From Hyphomicrobiales bacterium (lineage in GTDB: Bacteria; Pseudomonadota; Alphaproteobacteria; Rhizobiales; Rhizobiaceae), in NCBI GenBank assembly GCA_900471485.1, contig UCEU01000022.1, positions 20,026 to 84,025 of the forward strand: 64,000 nt of DNA. Direction: 5' to 3'. The stretch's first letter is position 1. Each line of letters opens with the position of its first letter. A model generated the notes under the pieces. It ran no database searches, was not told the origin of the DNA, and saw nothing but the letters and a program-made list of their open reading frames with translations. The position numbers and the translations under genes were made by a program. Shown here piece after piece: positions 1 through 10,726 of this stretch.

Positions 1-205
1 ACAGCCCGAAACGCGCCATCACGGCATCATCGGGCGCCTCGCAGATCGCCACGAGATCGTGATCGCCGAGCGTCAGGAAGAAATGCTGGAAGCTGCCGCC
101 CATCTCTCCCAAAAGCTTCTTGGAAGCGTCGAGCCGCTTGGCGGATTCCCGCACGTTGCGAATGCCCTGGTCGGTCCAGTTGATCAACACGATGTAAGTT
201 GTCAT
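1..205 (-). CDS. GYD domain-containing protein (3' part beyond window)
   Basis: The minus strand from ATG at 205-203 reads MTTYIVLINWTDQGIRNVRE and continues through a KRLDASKK/GGSFQHFFLTLGDHDL stretch to the window edge. This is the usual beginning of GYD-family proteins: small alpha/beta proteins of about 100 residues, common in rhizobia, with unknown biochemical role. The TTYIVLxxWTxQG and TxGxxDxV signatures are visible. About 68 residues are present; the C-terminus lies outside the window. It is downstream of rpoD but separated from it by a terminator, so it is probably its own unit. Confidence 0.8.
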   Translation of the reverse strand, partial: MTTYIVLINWTDQGIRNVRESAKRLDASKKLLGEMGGSFQHFFLTLGDHDLVAICEAPDDAVMARFGL

Positions 206-320
206 GGCACACCTCCCGGCGGAGGGTTTTGATCCGTGCAGACATATCGGCGAAATTTTCGCCGACGCTGCGGCGATCCCCTCCCCATCCGGACATATTA
301 CGCCTGTTGCCACGCGCGAA

Positions 321-351
321 AAAGCAAAAAGCCGGACACGAGGCCCGGCTT
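321..351 (-). terminator. Rho-independent terminator of rpoD
   Basis: On the minus strand, just after the rpoD stop, AAGCCGGG pairs with CCGGCTT across an 8-nt loop and is followed by TTTTTGCTTTTT. A GC stem with a T tract is a canonical intrinsic terminator and lies 28 bp past the rpoD stop. Confidence 0.8.
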
Positions 352-378
352 CTTGAATGTCTGTTGCTGTCTCGAAAC

Positions 379-2433
<2,055 letters not shown>

Positions 2434-2864
2434 TTATATCGTCGCCTTCCTGACGCTATTCAAACTCGCTGCGATGAACGGCATGTCATGCCGGCCCGCC
2501 GCAGACGGCCGTCTCGAATCACATGGTCCCAAATAAAGGGATGAGATTTAATGCCTGATTAACCACGATTGCCGGCGCCGGACGACAGAGATTTATTGTC
2601 ACCAAATGTCTGGCCATGGTTGTGCGATCTGCCCTTGACCCAGTTCACCGTTTTCCAGTCGAACGGTGATTCCCACATTTTTCGTTTTCGTCAAGCTTTT
2701 ACAGAAAAAAAGCATCAGAAAACCCGGAAAACGCCTTATCCACAGGCTCGGCACCGCGCAAGCGATTGCCACCCTTACATAGGATGTCACCGCCAGAAGA
2801 CAAGAGTGGCATGCATTCTTCGAAATGCGCCGGCCTGTCGCATATCCGCAATCGCGTGAATGCT
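2434..2864. other. rpoD upstream intergenic region
   Basis: A 431-bp gap between rpoD and the GFA gene, both on minus. It must hold the rpoD promoter(s). No protein with family features is visible in it. The segment around 2690-2745 is AT-rich for this genome and contains a DnaA-box sequence (separate entry). Confidence 0.6.
2736..2744 (+). promoter_or_regulatory. Consensus DnaA box upstream of rpoD
   Basis: TTATCCACA matches the strict DnaA-box consensus exactly. It lies about 300 bp upstream of the rpoD start. A single box does not make an origin; it could tie rpoD transcription to DnaA, or be chance. Only the match is seen; the function is inference. Confidence 0.4.
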
Positions 2865-3212
2865 CTATTGCGACCTGCCGTCCCAGGGCTGGATCTCGAT
2901 CGCCGCGAGGTCGATCGCGGGGATGCAGCGCACGTTGATGCAGGCCATCTCCGTGCCATCGGGCATCTTCCCCTCGGCATAGGGCGCGACCCCGCATGTG
3001 GCGCAGAAGTGATGCTGGATGACATGGTGGTTGAATGTGTAGGTCGAAACGGCCTCGCGCGGCGTCTTCAGCTCGAACTTGTCGCGCGGCACGAAAGCGA
3101 GCAGCCCGCCCTTGCGCCGACAGAGCGAACAGTTGCAGTCGAGCGCCGAGGTGAACTCGCCCTCGACCGCAAAGGCGATCTTGCCGCAGTGACAGCTTCC
3201 TTCATACATCAT
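2865..3212 (-). CDS. GFA family (glutathione-dependent formaldehyde-activating-like) protein
   Basis: A 115-residue protein with the GFA zinc-binding cysteine pattern: GSCHCGKIAF (residues 6-15), CNCSLCRRKG (about 27-36) and FCATCGVAPY (about 70-79). These are the two structural/catalytic zinc sites of the GFA/CENP-V fold. Family members are mostly of unknown substrate; true formaldehyde activation is shown for few. A strong ribosome site (GGGAGGAG) precedes the ATG. The gene follows tdh by 15 bp on the same strand and may be co-transcribed with it. Confidence 0.9.
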   Translation of the reverse strand: MMYEGSCHCGKIAFAVEGEFTSALDCNCSLCRRKGGLLAFVPRDKFELKTPREAVSTYTFNHHVIQHHFCATCGVAPYAEGKMPDGTEMACINVRCIPAIDLAAIEIQPWDGRSQ

Positions 3213-3227
3213 GTCATTCTCCTCCCA

Positions 3228-4262
3228 TTACCAGTCCATCACGACCTTGCCTGAGTTGCCCGACCGCATCGCCTCGAAACCCTCGCGGAAATCGTCGATG
3301 CCGATGCGGTGGGTAATCACGGGCGCAAGGTCCAGCCCGCCTTGAACGAAGGCGATCATCTTGTACCAGGTCTCGAACATCTCGCGGCCGTAGATGCCCT
3401 TCAGATTGAGCATCTTGAAGATCACCTTGTTCCAGTCGATCTCGAAGCCGGCAGGCGCTATGCCGAGAATGGCGATCTTGCCGCCATTGTTCATCTTGTC
3501 GATCATGTCGCGAAACGCTGGGGCCGCCCCCGACATTTCCAGACCGACATCGAAACCCTCGGTCATACCGATCGACTTCATCACGTCGGAGAGGTTCTCC
3601 TTCGATGCGTCGACGACATGATCGATGTCGAGTTTGCGCGCGAGAGCGAGCCGCTGCGGATTGATGTCTGTTATCACGACCTTGCGCGCGCCCGACCGCT
3701 TGGCGACCAGCGCCCCCATGATGCCGATCGGCCCGGCGCCGGTCACCAGCACGTCCTCGCCGACCAGATCGAAGGACAGTGCCGTATGCACGGCGTTGCC
3801 GAACGGATCGAAGATCGCCGCGATCTCATCGGGAATATCATCAGGGATCGGCACGACATTGGCTTCCGGAATACAGACGAACTCACCGAAGGAGCCCGGA
3901 CGATTGACGCCGACGCCCAGCGTATTGCGGCACAGGTGACCGCGCCCGGCGCGACAGTTACGGCACTTGCCGCAGACGATGTGCCCCTCGCCCGACACCC
4001 GCTCGCCGACATGATACTTTGTCACCGCCGAACCGATCTCGGCAATCACGCCGCAAAATTCATGCCCCACCACCATCGGCACCGGAATGGTCTTCTGCGC
4101 CCACTGGTCCCAGTTCCAGATGTGCACATCGGTGCCGCAGATCGCCGATTTCCTGACCTTGATCAGCACATCGTTCGGCCCGACCTCCGGCACCGGCACC
4201 TGCTCCATCCAAAGCCCGACCTCGGACTTCGACTTCACCAGCGCCTTCATCATGTTCGACAT
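3228..4262 (-). CDS. tdh: L-threonine 3-dehydrogenase
   Basis: Zinc-dependent medium-chain dehydrogenase (344 residues, normal for Tdh) that oxidises L-threonine to 2-amino-3-ketobutyrate with NAD+, the first step of threonine breakdown to glycine and acetyl-CoA. Visible features: [12 protein letters not shown] with the catalytic zinc Cys, GHEFCGVI, the structural-zinc cysteines [15 protein letters not shown], and the Rossmann motif [12 protein letters not shown]. The next enzyme of the pathway, kbl, is upstream on the same strand, but a foreign-looking gene (4264-4968) has come between the pair. The tdh start lies 1 bp after that gene's stop, so tdh now depends on transcription through it. 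Confidence 0.96.
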   Translation of the reverse strand: MSNMMKALVKSKSEVGLWMEQVPVPEVGPNDVLIKVRKSAICGTDVHIWNWDQWAQKTIPVPMVVGHEFCGVIAEIGSAVTKYHVGERVSGEGHIVCGKCRNCRAGRGHLCRNTLGVGVNRPGSFGEFVCIPEANVVPIPDDIPDEIAAIFDPFGNAVHTALSFDLVGEDVLVTGAGPIGIMGALVAKRSGARKVVITDINPQRLALARKLDIDHVVDASKENLSDVMKSIGMTEGFDVGLEMSGAAPAFRDMIDKMNNGGKIAILGIAPAGFEIDWNKVIFKMLNLKGIYGREMFETWYKMIAFVQGGLDLAPVITHRIGIDDFREGFEAMRSGNSGKVVMDW

Positions 4263-4263
4263 A

Positions 4264-4968
4264 TCAATGCCCTTCTAAAAACTCAGCGGCTTGCACAGAT
4301 ACCTGTCTGAGATGCTCATTCGACCATTTTGCCCACGTGTTGAACTGGGGAGGAGCGAGACTAGGTATGACAAAGACGCCAGTACCGTTCACATTCCAAA
4401 ATCGCGGCTCGCCCGGCCCCTTTGGAGGTGCGGGCAGTTCAACTCCCATAAATTTTCCCAGCTTCCTCGCTGTATCGCTTCCGTGGGCGATTATGACCTT
4501 GGGAGAAATTATCTTGAAAAGTGAGGCAAAGATCTCGCTTCCGCGTTCAGCCCCGTGCGTGTGTGTGTCACGCCGTAAATCCGCACTCATAGGCGTCGAG
4601 TAACAAATGACGTTGGTTTCAAGAACACCGGATATACCCTCGTTCCGTAGCAGTTCCACCAATCGATCCGTGTTTCGGCGCGTAGGCGATGCTCGCGCCA
4701 CCAACCTGTCATAAAGACCCCGACACGTTTCGTTACCCCGATTGAAAAGGCAATCGATAAAATGATCGTGCGATCCAACGGCATCGACGTCGAAGCCGTT
4801 ACGCTGATTTTTTCCAACGGTGAATAGATCACAATCAATTGGATTGGATAAGCTAGTCATCCAAGGTCGTGGATACTGTCCGTTTAGCGGGCGAGTCAGG
4901 GCCCTAATCTTAGACTCCAACTGCTCCGACTTACCTACCACCTCGGCTACCTCCCTGGCACAAGTCAC
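4264..4968 (-). CDS. Uracil-DNA-glycosylase-like superfamily protein
   Basis: A 234-residue protein whose layout fits the UDG-like fold: [14 protein letters not shown] near residues 42-55 (where UDGs carry the water-activating loop), TNVICYSTP at 118-126, the beta-strand/loop SPKVIIAHG at 155-163, and IPSLAPPQF at 201-209 where UDGs have the minor-groove HPS-type loop. The catalytic Asp/His of classical UDGs are not clearly conserved, so glycosylase activity is uncertain. The gene lies exactly between kbl (20 bp upstream) and tdh (1 bp downstream). It is visibly AT-richer than both, with TTT/AAA-rich stretches at 4480-4520 and 4740-4810, which suggests recent acquisition. The start is the first Met of the frame; a later start is possible. 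Confidence 0.6.
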   Translation of the reverse strand: MTCAREVAEVVGKSEQLESKIRALTRPLNGQYPRPWMTSLSNPIDCDLFTVGKNQRNGFDVDAVGSHDHFIDCLFNRGNETCRGLYDRLVARASPTRRNTDRLVELLRNEGISGVLETNVICYSTPMSADLRRDTHTHGAERGSEIFASLFKIISPKVIIAHGSDTARKLGKFMGVELPAPPKGPGEPRFWNVNGTGVFVIPSLAPPQFNTWAKWSNEHLRQVSVQAAEFLEGH

Positions 4969-4987
4969 TCAAAAACAATTAGGCTCG

Positions 4988-6175
4988 TCAAATCACACCC
5001 AGCTCGCACCCGGCCTCGGCGAACGCCGCAATCGCCCGCTCGACATCTTCACGCGAATGCGCCGCCGACATCTGCGTGCGAATACGCGCCTGCCCCTTGG
5101 GCACCACGGGGAACGAGAAGCCGATGACATACACGCCCTTGTTCAGCATCAGCGCCGCCATGTCCTGCGCCAGCTTCGCATCACCCAGCATGACGGGGAT
5201 GATCGGATGTCCCTCTCCCGCCAGCGTGAAGCCGAGCTTCGTCATCTCCGAACGAAACAGATCAGCATTCTGTGACAACCGTTCCCGCAGCGCATCGCCA
5301 TGATCGATCAGGTCGAACACCTTCAGCGACGCAGCCGCGATCACCGGCGCCAGCGTATTGGAGAACAGATAGGGCCGCGACCGCTGCCGCAGCCATTCCA
5401 CCACCTCCGCCTTCGCCGACGTATAGCCGCCCGACGCGCCACCCAGCGCCTTGCCGAGCGTTCCGGTGATGATATCCACCCGCCCCTCGACACCGCAATG
5501 CTCGGCCGAACCGCGCCCATTCTTGCCAACGAACCCAACGGCATGGCTGTCGTCCACCATGACCATCGCACCGTACTTCTCGGCGAGATCGCAGACGCCC
5601 TGGAGATTGGCGATGATCCCGTCCATCGAAAACACGCCGTCCGTGGCGATCAGCTTGAACCGGCTGCCCTCGGCCTTCTTCAACTCCTCCTCGAGCGCCG
5701 CCATGTCGTTGTTGGCGTAGCGGAAACGCTTGGCCTTGGAGAGCCGCACGCCGTCGATGATCGAGGCATGGTTCAGCGCATCCGAGATGATCGCATCCTC
5801 TTCACCGAGCAGCGTCTCGAACAGCCCGCCATTGGCATCGAAGCAGGAGGAATAGAGGATCGTGTCGTCCATCCCGAGAAAGGACGAAATCCTGGCCTCG
5901 AGCTGCTTGTGCTCTTCCTGCGTTCCGCAGATGAAGCGCACCGAGGCCATGCCGTAGCCGTAGCGATCGAGCGCCTTCTTGCCGGCTTCCGCCAGCTCCT
6001 CATTGTCGGCAAGGCCGAGATAGTTGTTGGCGCAAAAATTCAGCACCCGCTCGCCCGAGGCAATCGCGATCTCGCCGGCCTGCTTCGAGGTAATGACCCG
6101 CTCCGCCTTGTAAAGCCCGGCCTCCTTCAGGCCGGCAAGCTCGGTGCGCAGATGGGAGAGGAAGGCCGTTTTCAT
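4988..6175 (-). CDS. kbl: 2-amino-3-ketobutyrate CoA ligase (glycine C-acetyltransferase)
   Basis: PLP enzyme of the alpha-oxoamine synthase family, 395 residues as expected. It cleaves 2-amino-3-ketobutyrate with CoA to glycine and acetyl-CoA, completing the Tdh pathway. [13 protein letters not shown] near the N-terminus, the [11 protein letters not shown] substrate region, [16 protein letters not shown], and the PLP-lysine motif [14 protein letters not shown] are all present. It normally forms an operon with tdh; here one gene separates them. Confidence 0.97.
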   Translation of the reverse strand: MKTAFLSHLRTELAGLKEAGLYKAERVITSKQAGEIAIASGERVLNFCANNYLGLADNEELAEAGKKALDRYGYGMASVRFICGTQEEHKQLEARISSFLGMDDTILYSSCFDANGGLFETLLGEEDAIISDALNHASIIDGVRLSKAKRFRYANNDMAALEEELKKAEGSRFKLIATDGVFSMDGIIANLQGVCDLAEKYGAMVMVDDSHAVGFVGKNGRGSAEHCGVEGRVDIITGTLGKALGGASGGYTSAKAEVVEWLRQRSRPYLFSNTLAPVIAAASLKVFDLIDHGDALRERLSQNADLFRSEMTKLGFTLAGEGHPIIPVMLGDAKLAQDMAALMLNKGVYVIGFSFPVVPKGQARIRTQMSAAHSREDVERAIAAFAEAGCELGVI

Positions 6176-6351
6176 GAGACAATGTCGCCTGTTTGAGAGT
6201 TTCCAGTTGTCGCAGGTACCATATCACCGCGCGTCTTGTCGCAAAGAGCCTATCGCAAATGATGGCGCTTCAGTGATGGCTTTCGCATAAAACACACCAA
6301 TGGCAGAGCTTTTCGGAAGATGATAAACAGTTGCGTGAAGGGAGAGCAGTG

Positions 6352-6594
6352 ATGGCTCTTTATATCAATGATGAGGACGTCGACCGGCTTGCCAGCGAGT
6401 TCCAGGAGCTGACGAAAGCGCCGACGAAGACTGAAGCCGTTCGCCGCGCATTGGAAAATGAGCTTGCCCGAGTTCGAAAGACCGCACCGATCGAAGAAAA
6501 ACTGGCCAAGGCGAAGGCGATAGCCGACGCCATGGGCAAGGGTGATCCTGAGTTTGACATGAAACGTTTCACTGACGAAATGTGGGGCGATTGA
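6352..6594 (+). CDS. vapB: VapB-type antitoxin (Rv0623-like)
   Basis: An 80-residue protein starting MALYINDEDVDRLASEFQEL at ATG 6352, preceded by GGGAGAG. The N-terminal ALYINDxxVDxLA and TKTEAVRRALENEL segments match the PSK/Rv0623-type VapB fold (ribbon-helix-helix). The C-terminal tail (FDMKRFTDEMWGD) is the usual toxin-wrapping segment. It overlaps the downstream PIN toxin, the standard antitoxin-first arrangement. Together they should form a DNA-bound complex that autorepresses the operon. Confidence 0.88.
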   Translation: MALYINDEDVDRLASEFQELTKAPTKTEAVRRALENELARVRKTAPIEEKLAKAKAIADAMGKGDPEFDMKRFTDEMWGD

Positions 6595-7028
6595 TCTTGT
6601 TCATCGATGCGTCGGCAATCGTCGCCATTCTCACGCGGGAAGCAGGTTACGAAGAAATCGAAGAGAGGCTTTCCGACGCCCAGCAAGATGTCTTCCACGT
6701 ATCTCCGTTGGTAAAATTCGAAGCTGTTCTCGCGCTTGCGCGCCAGAAGGCGCAGACCGCCGGTTCAAAGGCTAAGCCGTCAGCACGGATGATGGGTGAA
6801 GCGACAAAGGCGATCGACGCCTTCATCGAAGGTCTCGATATCCAAGAAATCATCATCTCAATCGAGATCGGGGAAGCCGCCATTGATGCTGCGGCGACCT
6901 ACGGCAAGGTCGTTGGCCACGTCGCGAGCCTGAATTTCGGCGACTGTTACGCATACGCCTGCGCCAAGGTGCTCGGCGTCAAATTGCTTTATAAAGGCAA
7001 CGACTTCATCCATACGGACCTCGCCTGA
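6591..7028 (+). CDS. vapC: VapC-type PIN-domain toxin ribonuclease
   Basis: Reading from TTG 6591 gives MILFIDASAIVAILTREAGY, the classical VapC beginning. The TTG overlaps the antitoxin stop, indicating translational coupling; a GTG at 6582 is the alternative. PIN-domain acidic residues are visible at D6, E42 (KFEAVLAL), and near the C-terminus in NFGDCYAYACAKV. The GVKLLYKGNDF ending is typical. Expected to be a Mg2+-dependent RNase held inactive by VapB. It ends 4 bp before the convergent recQ 3' fragment and is native to the locus, outside the integrated element. Confidence 0.88.
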   Translation: MILFIDASAIVAILTREAGYEEIEERLSDAQQDVFHVSPLVKFEAVLALARQKAQTAGSKAKPSARMMGEATKAIDAFIEGLDIQEIIISIEIGEAAIDAAATYGKVVGHVASLNFGDCYAYACAKVLGVKLLYKGNDFIHTDLA

Positions 7029-7032
7029 CCCC

Positions 7033-8433
7033 TCACCCATCAAACCCCAAAATCACCTCCAGAAACGCATCCCCATACCGCTCCAGCTTCGATTGCCCGA
7101 CGCCGGAGATATCGAGCATTTCCTTGTGCGTTCGCGGGCGATCGGTGGCAAACGCGATCAGCGTCGTGTCGGGGAACACGACATAGGGCGGAACACTGAG
7201 GGAGCGGGCGATCGCGGTGCGCTCGGCGCGCAGCGCCTCGAACAGAGCATCGTCGGCCCCCGACAGAACCGAGCGCCGCTCGGCCCGCGCCACCTTCTTC
7301 GTCCGCCGCTCCGAGGCCGGGCGGTCCTTGCGGAAGAACACCTCGCGCTCGCGCTTGAAGACGGCGCGTGCGCCCTCCTCCAGCTTCAATGCCCCGAAGG
7401 CCGCGTGGTCGACACGCACCAGCCCCATGGCAAGCAACTGCCGGAACACCGATTGCCATGTACGGGCGGCAATCTCCTTGCCGGCGCCGAAGACAGGCAT
7501 GCCGGTATGGCCGAAGCGCTCGGTCTTCTCGTTGACGTTGCCGATGAGGACATCGACGACGTGGCCCGTGCCGAAGCGCTCTCCGGTGCGGTAGATCGCC
7601 GCCAGCGCCTTGATCGCCTCGTCCGTGCCGTTCCACGTCTCGACCGGCTTCATGCAGGTGTCGCAACCGCCGCAATTGCCGGCATGGCTTTCGCCGAAAT
7701 GCGCAAGGATCGCCTGGCGGCGGCACGACGCCGTCTCGCAGATGGCAAGCAGCGCGTTGAGCTTGGAGCGTTCCACCCGCTTGATGTCGTCGGCGGCATT
7801 GCCCTCGTCGATCATCCGCCCGCGCTGGATCACGTCGGCCATGCCGTAGGCCATCCAAACCTCGGAAGGAAGACCGTCGCGCCCGGCACGACCGGTCTCC
7901 TGGTAGTAGGCCTCGACGGAGCCCGGCAGGTCGAGATGGGCGACATAGCGCACGTTCGGTTTGTCGATCCCCATGCCGAAGGCGACGGTGGCGACGAGGC
8001 AGAGATTCTCTTCCTTGAGGAAGGCGTCCTGGTTGGCGTCGCGCAGCGACCGGTCCATGCCGGCGTGATAGGCGAGCGCCCGAATGCCCTGCGTATTCAG
8101 CCATTCGGCCGTATCCTCGACCTTGGCGCGCGAGAGGCAATAGACGATGCCACTGTTACCCTCGTGGCCGGAAAGGAACCGCAGGAGTTGCTGGCGCGGC
8201 TGGTCGCGCTCGACGATCTCGTAGCGGATGTTCGGCCGGTCGAAGCTGGTGGTGAAGACCTCGGCATTGTCGAGCCCCAGCCGCGCGACGATGTCCTCGC
8301 GCGTATGCGGATCGGCCGTCGCCGTCAGCGCGATGCGGGGGACGCCGGGGAAATGCTCGGCCAAACGTCCGAGCTCGCGGTATTCCGGGCGGAAATCGTG
8401 GCCCCATTGCGAAACAGCGTGGTTTTGGCGCAA
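7033..8433 (-). pseudogene. recQ: recQ 3' fragment (host gene interrupted by the element)
   Basis: Native recQ sequence begins at the Val codon near 8415 with [12 protein letters not shown] and runs to the natural stop at 7033. It contains helicase motifs III-VI ([46 protein letters not shown]), the zinc-binding CETASCRRQ...CGGCDTC cluster, the RQC winged helix and an HRDC domain near the C-terminus. The first residues of the open frame (MRQNHA, TTG at 8433) come from the integrated element. Walker A and the DEAH box are missing; they lie at 62872-63330. Without them the fragment cannot be an ATPase, though it could still be translated as an RQC/HRDC DNA-binding polypeptide. Confidence 0.95.
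8401..8421. other. attL: left island/recQ junction
   Basis: Read on minus, recQ sequence CAATGGGG and TGTTTCG (plus 8404-8416) is host, and the adjoining ACCACGC is island. The host side contributes one arm (CAATGGG) of a dyad whose other arm (CCCATTG) is at the right junction. Confidence 0.8.
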
Positions 8434-8436
8434 CGG
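8422..8436 (+). repeat. Left terminal inverted repeat of the island
   Basis: GTTTTGGCGCAACGG read inward matches 11 of 15 positions of GTTTTGACGTATCGC read inward from the right end (62859-62873, minus). Both lie a few bases inside the recQ junctions and are likely the element-side recombinase binding arms. Confidence 0.65.
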
Positions 8437-8439
8437 CCT

Positions 8440-8471
8440 CTGATATTTATGGGATAGCCCATTGATATCAG
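8440..8471. repeat. Hairpin just inside the left end
   Basis: Two nested perfect stems: CTGATAT/ATATCAG (8440-8446 with 8465-8471) outside ATGGG/CCCAT (8449-8453 with 8458-8462), with loop ATAG. It sits between the recombinase operon stop and the recQ fragment. It could be an accessory recombination structure or a transcription barrier at the end of the operon; no T tract is present. Confidence 0.55.
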
Positions 8472-8510
8472 AAGCTTACTCGAGAATCAATACCTCCGAT
8501 TTTTATTCCC

Positions 8511-10088
8511 TCAAGGACCGTCACCAATGGTGACCAATCGGAGATGGGACGATCGGTCAGGTTGCGGTCTTTCCTCCAGATCGACGTATTTGTCGATCGC
8601 CGCGTCGATGACTTTGAAGAACTGTGGATCTTTACAATCACTGAATGCGTATATAACCCGTTGAAGCCGCCGACACGTGCCCTCGTCCAAGTCCCAACTC
8701 ACGCCGATGAGCGCATGCATCATGTCTTTGCGGGCGTCGAGGGTCGGTTTATTTCGTTTGAGTTTTTGCCGCAGCTTCGCCCTGTCGAGATAGTATCGCT
8801 CCATCGTTCCCGGACTTTTGTGCCCGGCTAAATCCGCCAGCCGATTAAGTACGGTGTTAGTGATCGCGACGTCGCTGCGGTAGCCTGCCGTCGCAAGCTC
8901 CTGCGTCCACAAAAGCCAAGCCATCTCAGTAAAATAATACGCGCGAAGCCTGTGGCCGCTACCGGCAATGTCCAGACCATTGAAAGCATCTTTGACGATG
9001 CCGACGATACTTTTTGTTGAGAGCCGAGCCCCATCTCTTGTGGAGGAGAGGAAGACCGCATCGTGATCCAGGTGAATCTTGCCGTCTGCCGTCCAGCGCT
9101 CGAATAATGCCTTGCGGACCGTCCATACCCCAATTTCGAGAAGATCTATTATGAGGTCGATCGGAAACTCGACGGACCTTTCGGGCTTCCCTTTGGTCTG
9201 GACGGCCACGTTGATCGTCGTGTAGCCGCGGGCGGCGTGCCTCTCTAACCCTGAACGAATCTCTGATTGGAGCTGCGGGTCATCGACCGCCTCATCGAGA
9301 GGGTTGGGTTGAAGGCTTGACCGCCACCTCCCAGTCGAAATGTTGACAATCTTCAAGTTCGCCAACGCATCCGCAATTTTTTGCAGTGAAAGACTTGCCG
9401 TCTCCTTAGCGCGAAGTCCGGCGCGGGCCTCGCAGCACGCCACGAGCCAGTTTCTCTCCGCTGCATAAACCTGGAGCGCCTGCTTCCAAGATCCATCCAG
9501 GGGCTCCATTGCGGCCGCCCTAAGGTGTTCAAGGATTCGTTCGACCTGGTCGTCGTCCGGCGTCGGGCGATTGGGAGCTTTCCGATCGATCTTGCTCCAG
9601 CCGCTCCAACGGGCCTGCCCCCCAACACGCCGGGTGGTAATCGGAGCGAGGCTTTCCGAATGCCCCACGAACTGGAGCATCGGCTCCTCCCCATCGAAGG
9701 GCATCGCTCTCCTGATTCTCTGGTAGAAGGTGAAGATATGATCGAGCTTTAGTTCAACCTGAGCCGCTGCCAGTTCGCCTTCCTTTACTCTCTCAGTGAA
9801 GGTGCTGCGGAACGACCTCATTACGTCATCGGTACCGGCCGAAACCCAATCAAGGCCGACATTCGTAGTATGGCAGAGCCATTCTCGCAGGGAATATGCG
9901 TCCGGCTCCATCGAGGACTTCGCTTTGAAAAGCTTGTTCAGCCAACCATAAGCGAAATATCGAAGGAACGGCTCAAAGATCGATCCATCCATGTGTCGTA
10001 TACGCGGGATTCCTGACATGTCATCGTCTCGCCACATGAAGCCCGCCGGCGTTCGATCCATTATAAAGTCATTCGGGATGTAGATCAT
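8511..10088 (-). CDS. Tyrosine recombinase, third of the island trio
   Basis: A 525-residue site-specific recombinase. The catalytic set is readable: Arg at about 226 (ARAGLRAKE), Lys near 299-301, HxxR at 379-382 (GHRLRAYY), His 423 (LAGHKSPGTMERYY) and nucleophile Tyr 432, with the usual nine-residue spacing. The start is chosen at ATG 10088 (MIYIPNDF) because it overlaps the TGA of the preceding gene as ATGA. The longer open frame upstream is antisense-like. It is the last gene of the recombinase operon and ends about 75 bp from the island's left terminus. The role is strand exchange at the recQ site together with the other two recombinases; the division of labour is unknown. Confidence 0.88.
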   Translation of the reverse strand: MIYIPNDFIMDRTPAGFMWRDDDMSGIPRIRHMDGSIFEPFLRYFAYGWLNKLFKAKSSMEPDAYSLREWLCHTTNVGLDWVSAGTDDVMRSFRSTFTERVKEGELAAAQVELKLDHIFTFYQRIRRAMPFDGEEPMLQFVGHSESLAPITTRRVGGQARWSGWSKIDRKAPNRPTPDDDQVERILEHLRAAAMEPLDGSWKQALQVYAAERNWLVACCEARAGLRAKETASLSLQKIADALANLKIVNISTGRWRSSLQPNPLDEAVDDPQLQSEIRSGLERHAARGYTTINVAVQTKGKPERSVEFPIDLIIDLLEIGVWTVRKALFERWTADGKIHLDHDAVFLSSTRDGARLSTKSIVGIVKDAFNGLDIAGSGHRLRAYYFTEMAWLLWTQELATAGYRSDVAITNTVLNRLADLAGHKSPGTMERYYLDRAKLRQKLKRNKPTLDARKDMMHALIGVSWDLDEGTCRRLQRVIYAFSDCKDPQFFKVIDAAIDKYVDLEERPQPDRSSHLRLVTIGDGP

Positions 10089-10726
10089 GGATCCGTCTTC
10101 CTCTGCATGTCGGTCTGAACCCTGGCTTCGATACGACCTTGCCCTGTGAGGAGCGGGAAAGGAGAAGGATCGCCGAGATCGCCCTCCGGCCACTCGAGGC
10201 CCTCCGAAGTCCGTTTCGCGAACAAATCGTGGTAAAAGTCGCTCACTTGCTGGCCCTCTTTTTTTTTGCTGGCGTCGATCCTGGCTTCAGCGCGGCGAAG
10301 CTTGTCTTCAAGAGAAGCCTTCGCCGCGATGAGATTGGTATTCTGAAGCTCGAGCGCCAAAGCCCTGTCCTTCCACATGTCCTTCTCTTCCGCGGGCTTG
10401 GCCGTTCTTCCGGCTGCGAGGAGCTTGCGGGCCTTGATCCACTTCGCCATCACCGCCTTATTACGGATGCTCCTGGGGTTATCAGGAGCGTCGTCACTCC
10501 AACTCCATAGCTTCTTCTTCGGATCATGCCATTGGCGAAGCTTGCTCCGGCTTCCTCCCTTCTTGCGCCAGTCAGTCCCCGTCGGAACGCCACTGCGGGA
10601 CCACCGATGCATCTCAGTGACTTTTCGACGGAGCGACGTGTCGATGCGCTTTTTCTGCAAAGATGGGTCGAGTCTCTTGAACTCGTCCATCGTCATTTCG
10701 CGATCCCAAATTTCGTCGTCGCTCAC
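10085..10726 (-). CDS. Coiled-coil accessory protein of the recombinase operon
   Basis: 213 residues, highly charged, no recombinase motifs. Residues about 110-160 (ALALELQNTNLIAAKASLED followed by KLRRAEARID) form a strong coiled coil; the N-terminal half is Lys/Arg/Trp-rich. It overlaps both neighbours by 4 bp (ATGA), so translation is coupled. The position between recombinases recalls the small TnpC-like proteins of Tn554-type elements and the fourth protein of GInt islands. A DNA-binding or directionality role is inferred from position only. Confidence 0.65.
   Translation of the reverse strand: MSDDEIWDREMTMDEFKRLDPSLQKKRIDTSLRRKVTEMHRWSRSGVPTGTDWRKKGGSRSKLRQWHDPKKKLWSWSDDAPDNPRSIRNKAVMAKWIKARKLLAAGRTAKPAEEKDMWKDRALALELQNTNLIAAKASLEDKLRRAEARIDASKKKEGQQVSDFYHDLFAKRTSEGLEWPEGDLGDPSPFPLLTGQGRIEARVQTDMQRKTDP

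Noticed and set aside
8412..8416. Short TGTTT identity at both junctions as a simple direct-repeat att core
   Set aside because: Excision through this identity would leave recQ two bases short and out of frame. A 7-nt spacer flanked by dyad arms fits better.
7093..8457. 454-codon plus-strand frame opposite the recQ fragment
   Set aside because: Its sequence is the complement of recognised helicase motifs and has no features of its own.
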